From Aquatica leii (taxonomy: Eukaryota; Arthropoda; Insecta; Coleoptera; Lampyridae): 64,000 bases of DNA. The position numbers and the translations under genes were made by a program. The DNA lies in assembly GCA_035610365.1 (NCBI GenBank), contig CM069436.1:5446937-5510936 (forward strand). The letters run 5' to 3'. The notes beneath the pieces are model-generated. The model was not told where the DNA came from. It saw only the letters and a list, made by a program, of their open reading frames with translations, and searched no databases. Below, in pieces: positions 45,303-55,916 of this stretch. Positions within the stretch are counted from its first letter, which is position 1, and the number at the start of each line of letters is the position of its first letter.

Positions 45303-45962
45303 ATACTATAAATGCTAACTACAAGTTATATATGTTGAATATTAAATCGAGTAACTTATTCGTAATTTAATACTTTCAACGTGAACCATTAAATATTTCA
45401 CATAACAATCAGACTGATGATGAATCAATCCTATATGCACATTTGCATCACTACGTATTAATTATAAACTTGTTGTTTTTGTTATTCTGTAATCAGGATA
45501 CTTCATGTTTAGGTACATAATTTTATACAATATTGATATTCGTGTATCATAAATTATATTTACTATTTTGTTTTATATTTATATTGCGTTACTGGATCCC
45601 GCAGATTAACCAATGCTATTTGACTTTTCAATATTAGTATTTTCATAAACTGTACAAAATCTTTTTAGTTGTCGATAATAATTGCCACTTTCCTTCTTTC
45701 GATACATTCTTCAAGCAATTGTTTGATAGCAGACCTAACTGTTTGGAGAATATAGCGACTATTTTTAAAATAATGTAACTTAACATTTATATAGCAACTC
45801 TATTACTACTGACTATTAATTTACCTTGTATTTTAACGAACTTTTAATTAGGTACCATTAAACTCCCCAACTTAATTCTGGAATTACTACTAAGTTACTT
45901 AGTAAACTATTCAAGCTACCAATCATTACATTACTGCTAAATTAATTTTTAATTGCCGGGTA

Positions 45963-46340
45963 GTATAATGGTAACTCAATTACCAGTAAACTACAACGTT
46001 CAATTTTTTAATTACTATTAAGTTACTGGTTAAACTATTCTTAAGCTACGCACTATTACAGTACTCCTTAGTTACTTTCTAATTACTGTGTGGTATAATG
46101 GTGACTCAATTACCATTAAACTACAACGTTCAATTTTTTAATTACTCGTAAGTTACTGGTTAAACTATTCTTAAGCTACGCACCATTACATTACTCCTTA
46201 ATTACTTTCTAATTACAGGGTGGTATAATGGTGATTCAATTACCATTAAACTACAACGTTTAATTTTTTAATTACTACTAAGTTACTAATTAAATTACTT
46301 TTATGCTACCACAATAATGAAATACTCCTAAACTACTTCG
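45963..46340. repeat. Tandem repeat, about 130-bp unit, three copies
   Basis: GTATAATGGT(A/G)A(C/T)TCAATTACC recurs at about 45963, 46092 and 46223. Each is followed by AAACTACAACGTTCAATTTT-like text and runs of ATTACT and GTTAAACT. Copies differ at scattered positions; the third is the most diverged. Confidence 0.75.
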
Positions 46341-47202
46341 TATACTACTTTTAAACTAGTAATCATTTAAATTACTGCTAAACGTCACCTACTCTTAAAT
46401 TACGAAAAAAATTAAATTACTTATAAATGACTTTTCAATATCCAATAAACTACTAAATTAAGCTACCTTGTGTTTGCTGGGGCGTGGCTATCTGATCGGC
46501 GGTTACATTAGTGTGATTTTAGAGTGCAGCACTGAGGTCACCACTACGGTTCTTTAACACTCACCATAGCTTTTCCTACTAATTTGTTTCATGTCAGTTC
46601 ATTTGTCACGTCTTTCTTTTGAGATGGCATGCAGCGGTTGATGACCAGGAGAAATGGTTTATTCATAAAGGATTTTCACTATACAGTTGCAGCATCGGTA
46701 TGGCTACTTCGCTCAGGGCTGGGATGTATTCAGTTCTGCAAGCTTTTGGTATGGTTTTCCGCAAAGAAATTTTACGTATTTGTTTAATACGTTTTTCTTT
46801 TATATTTTTGCCTTATATTTGTCTAGAATTGCCCAATTGCCTTGTTTCAAATTAAACCGTCGGTCGCTTGGTCGGTGTTGCGGTTTTGAGATAGGATGGC
46901 TAACGCTCTTCTTACATTGAAGGACAATAGCTGGGTTGACAAACATGTTATCAGGATTGTATCCTTTGCGTCACCTTTCGCTGTTGAGAGGTGAGAGAAG
47001 CTTGGGGTCATGTATGAGTTCCATGCCTTGCCGTTCTGGCCATTCTTTATGTTTGTGGCCGTTCTCATCAGCTTCAGAGTAACCCCAGTTGGTGCTGTGG
47101 CAGTTGAAATCACCCATAATTATATGATGAAAGCCTGAGTTGTATGTTGCTTATGTTGTAATGGACGCTGGATGAGTTATGAGAAGTTCAAAATCTGCAC
47201 TA

Positions 47203-47890
47203 GTAGTATAGGAGGGCCGGTTCTAGACCACTCGGGTAAGTTCGGTGAGAAATCGTGAAATTTCGTGGCGATTATTTTGTTTCGGCTATTCTCAAGTTGC
47301 ATTCGTATTTGGTAAATCGAGATAGATCGCATTGGTGGTGGGAGAATTGTAAAATATCGTAGGAGTCGTTTCGTTTCGGATATGATTGGATGTAGGTCAG
47401 TCGGGAAAGATCGTACTGATGGTGTGGATCCTATTGTGTGTATATAAAGGTAGCATTTATGATTTAATATTAGTATTTTAATAGCTTTTATTCGTTTTAA
47501 TAAATTTAAGAAATAAATTAAAATGTAATCATTTTTTGTTTCTCATTTGGTTCCTTATTATGTAAGTGCAAGCAGTCTATTAATAAATGAGCAGTATAAA
47601 ATTAAGTGTTTTAGTAAAATCGATGGTAAATTTAGGGAGCAAGTGAATTTCGAATGCCAAGATTTTAAAGTACCTCTAACACAAAGATTTGTTAAGAAGT
47701 TTTCGATTGAAAACATAAACCAAATTAATAGCCTGGTTGGTTTGGGAAGAAACATCTATCTCGTGAGCCGAAGAACCGTTGGTGAAACAATACAAACATT
47801 GAAACATTGAATTGGTTCCAGAGTAAAAAATGAATCAAAAAGAGCGCCATGAATTACCCGAGTGATCCAGGACCGGTCCTGCTATACTAC
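47203..47890. mobile_element. 688-bp DNA transposon with 37-bp inverted repeats
   Basis: The left end (47203-47239) begins GTAGTATAGGAGGGCCGGTT. The right end, reverse complemented (47890-47854), begins GTAGTATAGCAGGACCGGTC. They agree at 31 or more of 37 positions. Flanks CTGCACTA and TTGCACTT agree at six of eight positions, compatible with an old 8-bp target duplication (hAT or P-like). It lies between LINE B copies 1 and 2. An open frame at 47547-47810 is inside. Confidence 0.75.
47547..47810 (+). CDS. Unrecognised 87-residue frame inside the inverted-repeat transposon
   Basis: The frame reads MVPYYVSASSLLINEQYKIK and later FVKKFSIENINQINSLVG and ends IQTLKH. A TATA-like TGTGTATATAAAGG lies about 100 bp upstream at 47437. 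Composition is protein-like, but I know no match. It may be the tail of a lost transposase or a captured exon. Confidence 0.3.
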   Translation: MVPYYVSASSLLINEQYKIKCFSKIDGKFREQVNFECQDFKVPLTQRFVKKFSIENINQINSLVGLGRNIYLVSRRTVGETIQTLKH

Positions 47891-48330
47891 TTGCACTTTA
47901 ATTCTCAAAGTTAACCAAGTGACGAAGATGAGAAAAAACTATAATTTTTACAGGCCATGCTTTGGATGTCGTGCGGTATCAAAAAGTTGGAAACAGTTGG
48001 TTTCTTTCGGTATGTCTCGAAACAGTTTCATTCTGTGTTTTTTCCCTTGGGTTTTGCTGTTCAGGAGCAGTTGCGTGACTATCTGATTGGCTATCACATT
48101 AGAGTGGTTTTGAAGAGCGGCCACTAAGATTCTTTACCATGCTTTCCTACTGATTGATGAGCAGCATTGTTTCTTTAGAGAGGATCTTCACTATACAGTT
48201 ACCTAAATCTTTGCAGCATTGGTATAATTTCTTTGCTCAGAGCGATGTGCTCAGTTCTGCAACTTCTTGGTTTGTTTTTTTGCGAATAAATTTTAACATC
48301 GTTCACAAGTGCTTCGTAGGGGGGAAAGGG

Positions 48331-49096
48331 ATGAATAAAAGAGAGAGAGAGGAAGAGGAAAGAGAAAGGCAACAAATATTTGAAAGAGGAAAGAAAACAA
48401 TAAGATCACCAGACATTAAAAAGATATCGGAGGAGAACGAAGGAAAAACCTCAAGAACAGAAGGAGGAAGGAAAGAAATGGAGGAGTTAAAAGAATTAAT
48501 GAGAGAAATGATGAAACAGATGGAAGAAAATATGCAAGGAATAAGACAAGAAATCAAAGAAATGAAAAAAGAAATGGGAGAAAGAGAAAAGAAGTGGGAG
48601 AAAGAAAAAGAGAAAATGGGGGAGGGAATAGAAAAACTGGAGAAAAAGCGGAAGACGAGGAAAGATGGAAAAGAAAAATAATATCGTGATAAAGGGGTGG
48701 AGAAGTGAAAAACCACAAAGATTTAGCAGTGATGCTGGAAGAAAAATTAAATGTAAAAGTAGAGGTGAAAAAGTGACAGTAATAAACAAAGAGAAGAAAA
48801 ATGAGATGGTGGTGGCGGCAATCGGAGGATGGGAGGAAAAACAGAAGGTAATGGAAGAGAAGAAGAAATTAAAGAATACAAGAATATATATAAGTCACGA
48901 TTTAACATGGGAGGAAAGAAGAGTGCAAAGAGAAATAATGAACATAGCGATGGAAAGAAGAGCGGAAGGAAAAAGAGTATGGGTAGGGTACAGAAAAATG
49001 GAGATAGACGGAGACAGATACATATGGAACGACAAGGATAGGGGACTGTGCAGAGAAAGAGAAGAGAAAGTGAGGAACCAAAAGGCAAAAAACTAA
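48331..49096 (+). pseudogene. LINE A copy 3 ORF1
   Basis: ATG is 11 bases after the element start. Frame 1 (48331-48681) is a K/E-rich coiled coil (MREMMKQMEENMQGIRQEIK). Frame 2 (48665-49096) gives NNIVIKGWRSEKPQR and, after a disturbed stretch, IYISHDLTWEERRVQREIM. The break near 48670 lies between the coiled coil and the RNA-recognition fold. Otherwise it is like copy 2. Confidence 0.75.
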
Positions 49097-49157
49097 AGGG
49101 CAAAGGGGGGGAGTAGTAAAGGAGGGAAAGTTGACGAAACGGCAAAGAAAAGGAATA

Positions 49158-52100
49158 ATGAGAGATGGAAATGGAAAAGAAAAAGAAGGGAGAAAAAGAA
49201 AGTAAAGAAGAAGCACGGGGGAGGTGGAGTGAGCTGAGAGTATTGTTTTGGAACGTAGCAGGAATAAAAACAAGGAACATGATTTCTGGAAGTACATCAA
49301 GGAACAGGATGTAATGGGATTACAGGAAACATGGATGGAAGAAAAAGAATGGGAGTGGTGGGAAAAGAGTTGCCAGAGGAATTTGAGTGGGTGGTGCAAC
49401 ATGCAGAAAGAGAAAAGAAAAAGGGAGAGCAAAGGGGGTATAATAACGGGAATAAGAAAAAATGGTTGAACCAGGAAAAGAAGGAGAAAGTGCAACAGAG
49501 AAGAGGAATTGTAGAAAGGAACATGCAGTGGGGAAAAACAAAAATAAAAGTGGTGACGGTTTATAGCAGTAGAATGAAAGAGACAAGGAAAAACTTAGAA
49601 GAGATGATAGATGAGAGGGAAGAGGGATTGATAATAGTAGGAGGGGACTTCAACGCAAGAATAGGGGAAGAGGGGGAAATACAAGAAAGAAAAGGGACGG
49701 GAAAAAGACAATCAAAGGACAAGGTGATAAATAAAGAGGGAGAGGAACTGCTGGAATTGTGCAACGAAAAAGGGTAGGAAATAATGAACGGGAACAGAGA
49801 AGATGATGGAAAGGAGGAATTTACGTACATAGGAGGAAGGGGAGAATCAATAATAGATTTTGTAATGACAAATGAAGAGGCCGCAGAAAAGGTAAAGACA
49901 TTTAAGGTGGGAGAAAGAGTAGAGTCAGACCATCAACCACTGGAATTGACAATGGAAGGAAGGGAAAGAGAAGAGAGAGAGGAAGAGGAGAAGTACATAA
50001 CTAAAAAGTTGACAGAAGAGAGTATAAAAAGATATAAAGAGAGAATAGGGAAAACGGTATGGATAGGGAAGGAAGTACAAGAAAGTGTAGAGGAAATGAG
50101 AGAGATGATGGAGAAAGCTACAGAGAGAGTCAGATTTAGAAAATGGAAGGGGGAGAAAACTGGATGGAAGAAATGGTGGGATAAGGAATGCAAGGAAGCA
50201 AAGAAAAAGGCAAGAAGAGCATTAAGACAGTGGAAAATAGGGAAGAAAGAAAAAGAAGAATACAAAGAAGCAGTAAAAATATACAAAAAAACATGCGATA
50301 GAAAGAAGGAGGAAAACAAAAAGAAACATGAGGAGCAGATTAAAGGAATAAAAACGGAAGAAGATGTATGGAAGTACCTAAAGAAGCAGAGAAAAAAAAC
50401 ATGACGACAAAGGGAATAAAAATTAAAGAATGGGAGATATATTTTCGGAACCTGTTGGGAGGGAAGAACAAAAGCAGGAAAAAGAAAAAGGAACGACGCG
50501 GTAGTAAGACAAGAAGAAGGAGATAGGGATAGAATAAGGGAGGAAGAAGTAATAAAGGCGATAAAGAATATAAAAAAAGGAAAGGCGACAGGAGAAGATG
50601 GGATACAAGGAGAAGAGTGGATATACGGGGAGAAAATGTAGCAAAAAGGATGACGGAAATAATAAACAAAATATGGAAAGGGGAAGGATTCCCAGAGAGA
50701 TGGAGAGAGGGAATAATATGCCCAATACATAAAAAAGGCGAAAAAAAGAAAGTCGAGAATTATAGAGGGGTAAGAAAGATTACAGAAGGAAATAGAGGAA
50801 AGAAGTTTGGTACCAGACGGACAAGCGGGATTCAGAAAAGGAAGAAGGGCGATAGACAACATATATATAATGAAACACTTAGCAAATAAAGAACTAGAAA
50901 AAAAAGAGGGAAAATGGCAGCACTATTCGTAGACCTAAAAGCTGCTTTTGACAAAGTGAATAGGGAAAAGCTGTGGGAATATATGAAAAGAAAAAAAATC
51001 AATAAAAGATTAATACAAAGAATAGAGGAAATATACGAAGAAACGAGAAGCAGGGTTAAAGTGAATGGGGAAGACAGTGAGAAATTCATAACAAAGAGAG
51101 GGTTGAGGCAGGGATGTCCACTGAGCCCAAGCCTGTTCTCGGTATATACGGGGGATCTGGAAGAGACAATGAGAGGACAACAGACAGGAGGGATAGTGGT
51201 AGGGAAAGCTAAGGTATGGTCGTTGGCGTATGCGGATGACATAGTGCTGGTGGCTAAGGAGGAAAAGGAAATGAAAGAGATGATGAAAACGCTAGAAAAA
51301 TATATGAAAAAAAAAAGAATTGGAAGTAAACACGGAGAAAACAAAGATAATGATATTTAGAAAAGGAGGGGGAAAAGAAAAAGAGAGGAGTGGAGATGGA
51401 GTGATGAGAAAGTGCAACAAGTGAAGGAATTTACATACCTAGGCTACACGATGAAACAGGATAATAAAGAGGAAGAACACATAAAGGAAAGGGTGAAGAA
51501 AAGAAACAGGCTAATAGGACATGTATGGGGTGTGGGGGAAAGAATTTTCAAGATGGATATAAAAAAAAGAAAATTGCTGTTCGAAAAATTAATAAAGGGG
51601 GTGGTAATGTATAGAGCGGAAATATGGGGCTGGAAGGAGTGGAGGGAAATAGAGGGGCTACAGGAAAAATACTGGAGATGGGTGTTAGGATTGGACAGGG
51701 ATACACCGGGGTATATTGTGAGAGAGGAGGTTCAGATAGAAAAAATAAGGATTGGGACAGGAAAAAGAGCAATAAAATACGAGGAAGAAATGAGGGAAAG
51801 AACAGATTGCAAAATTCTGCAAGAATGTTAGAAAGAGATAAAGGGAGGGAAAGTGAAGTACGGGCAGGAAGGCAGAGAAGAGTATTACAAAAGAAACGGG
51901 TACGCGAGTGAAGAAGTGGAGAGATTAAGAGAAGAGGGGGTAGGGACAAGAGAAGAAATAATAAGGAGAGATAGAGACATAGAAAAACAAGAGAGATGGA
52001 CAAAGATAAAAGAGAGCAGATATAACAGGAATTATAAAGATATCAAGGGTGAAGGGGTGCCGGAATATTTAAAAGACAGTGAGATTAAAAGCAACAAAAG

Positions 52101-52353
52101 GAAAAAAATGGTGGCAACGTTCAGATGTGGCAACGAGGAGTTAGGGAACAAATATTGGAAGGAAGAACCAGAAAAGTTGTGCAGGTTATGTGGAGAAGAA
52201 ACGGAAGATCTGAACCACATGAGAAAGAGGTGCAGGGAACTAAGAGAAGAAGGGATGAAAACAGTGGATATCTTAGATGAAACCGGAAAAGGAGCGGAAT
52301 GGATGGAGGAAGTATGGAGCAGGAGGAAAAAGTTAAGGGGGAAGAGGGGATAA
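49158..52353 (+). pseudogene. LINE A copy 3 ORF2, multiply frameshifted
   Basis: Successive frames carry the endonuclease (GLQETWMEEKEWEWW near 49320, IIVGGDFNARIGEEGE, ESDHQPLELTM), linker, reverse transcriptase (FVDLKAAFDKVNREKLW at 50930, GLRQGCPLSPSLFSVY, YADD at 51229-51240) and a C-terminal CCHC finger (CRLCGEETEDLNHMRKRC). Shifts occur near 49335, 49775, 50400, 50620, 50780, 51350 and 51830. A block of RT text between VENYRGV and NRGKKFG (about 50775) is missing compared with copy 2. Confidence 0.85.
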
Positions 52354-53062
52354 AAAAATGTAATATATATGTATAGACAACACGACCAAATTTGTAAGCC
52401 AAATGGCAATGAATAAAGTTAAACTTATATACAAGTGCTTCGTAGTTTTCGGAATGCACAGTGCGCACGTTGCTTATGTTACGGTCTATGTGGTCATGGA
52501 ACGCTTTCTAATTGCCTTTTTAAAAAGTAAACCATCGCTTGAAAGCCACATATTGTAGATAGATTACTGCGTTGACTGAGCACACTGTTGGTCGGCGTTG
52601 AGTTGTTGAGATAGAACGGCTGACGCTCTTCATACATTTAGGAGCAATGGCTTGGTTGGCCAACATATTATCAATGATATTATCAAGATTTTCTCCTCTA
52701 CGTCATCTCCCGCTGTTGAAAGATGAAGGGAGCTTAAAGTCAAGTATGAGTTGCATGCCTGCCCATTCAACTTTGTAGCCGTTCTCATCAACGTCAGAGT
52801 AATTCCAGTTAGTGCAGTGTCAGTTGAAATCGCCCATAATTACTTGTCCTTTGCTGTCTATCTGGGAGACTGGATTTGAAAAAGCCGTTTGTGTGAGGCA
52901 ATAAACACTAGGCTCGGTAATAAAAGAATTAGCCGGTGAGATTAGATTCACCGTTTCCAAGGACGTCCGATTGCTCATATTCCAAGAGTGGTATGAAATC
53001 ACAGGTTTAGGACAATCTTCGGAGAGGTTTCTTCCGTGTCCCGGGCACACACGTAAAAACAC

Positions 53063-53827
53063 CGAATTATTTATTTAATACCGCACTTGCTTCTTTTTAA
53101 GACCGACTACGTTTCCTTTCGTTTGTCTTATCTTTGTCTAGAATATTCCTGTCTACAATCGTAATTGTTTATAAGACCGAATGTAATCTAAAGAAAACAA
53201 CCCTAATTACTAATTAAAGTTACCAAACTGACCAAGATGAAGAAAAACTTTATCAAACTTGAAATATGATAAAGAAATTTGGTTTTAACAGGCGAGGATA
53301 ACAGAAAAGATAAAAAGTCAACGCGAAGAATCGCATGAAGTTCTTATAGTACTATGTGTGATTATATCAAATGACATCTAGTGTTAAACAAATTAATTTA
53401 CGGAATTATTGTTTTATTGATTAGTTGTACGTATTTCAACAGTTTTAGTTTTAGCGAATTTAATTGCATAATTAATCGTGTATACATTCAAATAAATTTA
53501 AGTTCGTGATAGAACACATACAGTCATACTCTGTAGATGCAAGAAGTTTGATCACCAAGCGTTCCTATTACACACTCTGTGATTCTTTAAAATTTAAGTA
53601 TTGTAACCATGGCATTGTATGAGATTTTCAATAATAATAAAGAACACAATTTTTAAAATATTTATTAAGAACGTTTTATTTAATTAAAATTCTTTAAATA
53701 CGATTTATAGTTAGTAACATTAAAATAAATAAATTATCACTTATAAAATTTGTGCATAAAATCAATTTTGTAATCATAAATTGGAGAAAAACCTCTCAAC
53801 TACAACGAAACGATCAAGTCACAGAAA
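53063..53827. other. Intergenic stretch and fem-1 3' UTR
   Basis: No gene is seen between the LINE B endonuclease end and the fem-1-like stop codon. The part from about 53640 is AT-rich with TTTATT (AATAAA on the minus strand), fitting a 3' UTR. Confidence 0.4.
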
Positions 53828-55023
53828 TTAATGTTCATGTTGTTGTATTAAAAACTCTAAAGACTTTGGTACTTGATCCTTATATTGTATTTTATGTTTA
53901 TTTATAACTGCAGCACATAAACATTTTAACGTTATATAATTTAGCACGTGGATGTCATTTAAAGGATTTAAAGCTAACGTTTCCGTTGGTCGTTCTCCAA
54001 GACAATTGGGCTGATCTATATGCGCTCCATAATGTAATAACAACTTGATCAGCTACAAACACGAGACGATAAATTAAGTTTATAAACAAATTAATTATGT
54101 AATACCCATGAATTGTAATTATAGGAGGATGTTGCTATATGTAACGGAGTCGAATTTGATATGTTCCTAGAATTAACATCAAATCCACAATCCAACAATA
54201 GTTTTATCACATCTTCTTGTGGAAAAATAGGCTAAAATAAAATTATCCTAAAAAAATCAAAGTTTTTGTCTAGTGCTTACAACAGGATCTTCGTCCATAA
54301 AATAACTAGAACGTAAAGTATTTATTTTAGAAACACACAGGTGTAACAATGTGTCCTCCATAACTATACTCCTAGGATTAATTCGACTTAAATTAACTAT
54401 TAACCTATGAACGAAAGTTTTCTTCGTGTAGGTGTTTGCCGTTTGTGCCATTAGATAGATTAAATGTGTGATACATTTTAATATTCGATCGAATCCTTCC
54501 AACTGTCGTTTGTACCATGGCCGTGTCATTGCTAATTGTCTCGCTTCTAAAATCAGAGTTGTCAAAACAAGAAGTTCAAATGTCTTTTGCCACCTTTTAA
54601 ATCTTCAACTAATAATTGATAAACTGCTATCACATCTTCAAATCTTTGTTCGTCGTTGCATTCGGAAATTTCGTTAGATTTGCATTTTTCGTTAAAGTCC
54701 ACCATCAGTCTTACTAACGCTTGTGCCGTAAAACACGTATCAGAGTATAAAATTGTGTCTTTTTCTATACGTATTTCAAGAGCCCTTCGCCATAGATCTA
54801 TACATCTTTGAAATCTTAGCATATCAACGTAAGATGCGCCACGAAACATTAATCTGCAATTAAAGGCAATTTTTGTTCCCAGAATTATTTCAATTGAAAA
54901 AAAGTTCAGTACTCTACCGCAATAGACAGAAACTGTTCCGGATAAAATTCTGTGAAACAACTCCAAGAAAGATATATAAGATAAACTACCAAAAGAAGAA
55001 CGTATTTCGAATTGAAGTGTCAA
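53828..55023 (-). CDS. fem-1: fem-1-like protein, C-terminal exons only
   Basis: Four minus-strand exons: about 55023-54594 (the 5' boundary is uncertain; an alternative AG acceptor is at 54854-54855), 54546-54281, 54231-54106 and 54052-53828. Introns are 47, 49 and 53 bp. The text RLMFRGASYVDMLRFQRCID, LWRRALEIRIEKDTILYSDT, RILKCITHLIYLM, LLLDCGFDVNSRN, TPLHIATS and LLLHYGAHIDQPN matches the region after the N-terminal ankyrin block and the two C-terminal ankyrin repeats of FEM1 proteins. These are CUL2 ubiquitin-ligase receptors involved in sex determination in C. elegans. The N-terminal ankyrin repeats are not found upstream to the window edge, where only transposons lie. Confidence 0.8.
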
Positions 55024-55914
55024 TGTTGTCAGTGAATTTTCCCTCGTTTCCCCACTTTGCTTATAAGAAACCTCTAAAATGTTAGGTAATCGACTTAGTC
55101 CAAAGTAAAATATTACAAAAGCGATTAGAACAACGTCAACTACTATTTTAAATATTCCTCCTTGTCATTTTGTGATTATATAGAGGCACAGTTTACTATA
55201 ACACAAATACAGACAACTGCGACAAACCTTTGAAAAGTCCAGAAAAACATTCATTTCGTTTGAAAGATACGCCACCGTCAGGCACCCAGACGATACCATA
55301 AAGCGCTTTAAAGGCTTAAATCAAAATAATATGAAAATAGTGAAAATAGTCCAAAGAACTCATTGACCTAACGAATCAGAATATCGCAACTCTAATCTAA
55401 GTTCCGATGGGGTTGTTTAAGAATAAAAATTGTAAAGTCAAGATATTTTTTATCCAGCTAACAAAAAATTAGGAAAAGAAGAGTAAAAACAATATGGCTC
55501 AAAAAGATTTTGTAGCGAGTTGCTTGAAAAATATTAAGGTAATAAAGAAATGTGGGTTCCGAGTACTGTTATCGGATGTGTTAGCTAATTACTATTCGTT
55601 CTACAAATGTTGTGTTTATTTTTGTCCCAGATTTTTCAATTACTGCTTAAGTACCCTGTGTACGTTTTGACTGTTAAAAATTAGAAAAATCAACAAACAT
55701 ATCGTTGGCTACACAACCAAAACACGTAACTCAACCTTTTACTGAAAATGGTATTTTTGTGAATCGAGAATATTGATATCAATAATTCTGAAATGATTTT
55801 ACTTGAACATGACGTTCACAACATCAGACCATTATTCAACATTCGTTCTAAATTTGCTGTAAGACAAAAAAAGTAGTGCAAGTACCAGTTTACAATAAAA
55901 TGCAAGCAATAATA
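55024..55914. other. Non-coding stretch upstream of the fem-1-like exons
   Basis: No ankyrin exon or other coding sequence is recognisable on either strand. It is likely a fem-1 intron or intergenic sequence. Confidence 0.35.
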
Positions 55915-55916
55915 TA

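Larger units (their letters stand above)
44844..46481. mobile_element. 1.6-kb inverted-repeat element filled with tandem repeats
   Basis: Terminal 13-bp inverted repeats CCCAGCAAACACA bound 1638 bp, flanked by GC on both sides (44842-44843 and 46482-46483). The homologous LINE B copy 2 reads GAGCAGTTGCGTGACTATC without it near 48065-48083, an empty site that confirms the ends and the 2-bp duplication. The interior is mostly degenerate repeats of TAAATTACT and AAACTACT type, plus a ~130-bp unit present about three times from 45963 to 46340. There is no coding frame. Confidence 0.85.
43250..47202 (-). mobile_element. LINE family B, copy 1, interrupted
   Basis: Minus-strand order: endonuclease (MGDFNCHSTNWGYSEADENG near 47115, then IHDPKLLSPLNSER and KGYNPDNMFVNPAIV), an interruption by the inverted-repeat element at 44844-46481, then reverse transcriptase (EQAGFRPGKS near 44480, YADD at 44110-44121) and a C-terminal region (VANKMVKIIFGCLKPTPVSK at about 43745). 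These resemble insect LINEs of the I/LOA/Nimb-like set. All parts are frameshifted. A second copy follows at 47891. Confidence 0.75.
48320..52430 (+). mobile_element. LINE family A, copy 3, complete insertion with 15-bp duplication
   Basis: It is flanked by ACAAGTGCTTCGTAG at 48305-48319 and 52431-52445, identical on both sides, so both ends are defined and the insertion looks recent. The element is 4111 bp and ends AAAGTTAAACTTATAT without poly(A). ORF1 and ORF2 are present with several one-base shifts. It interrupts LINE B copy 2. Confidence 0.92.
47891..53062 (-). mobile_element. LINE family B, copy 2, interrupted by LINE A copy 3
   Basis: The segment 47950-48304 aligns with 44750-44842 plus 46484-46700 of copy 1 (shared GGTATCAAAAAGTTGG and GTATGTCTC). 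Segment 52446-52860 aligns with 46750-47130, ending in GDFN of the endonuclease. LINE A copy 3 sits between them with a 15-bp duplication. This copy lacks the 1.6-kb inverted-repeat element and so provides its empty site. Confidence 0.7.

Noticed and set aside
44844..46481. CRISPR-like array from regular repeats
   Set aside because: Repeats are degenerate, lack constant spacers and lie inside a transposon of a eukaryotic genome.
48303..52468. Minus-strand F/L/S-rich frames
   Set aside because: These are antisense shadows of LINE A copy 3.
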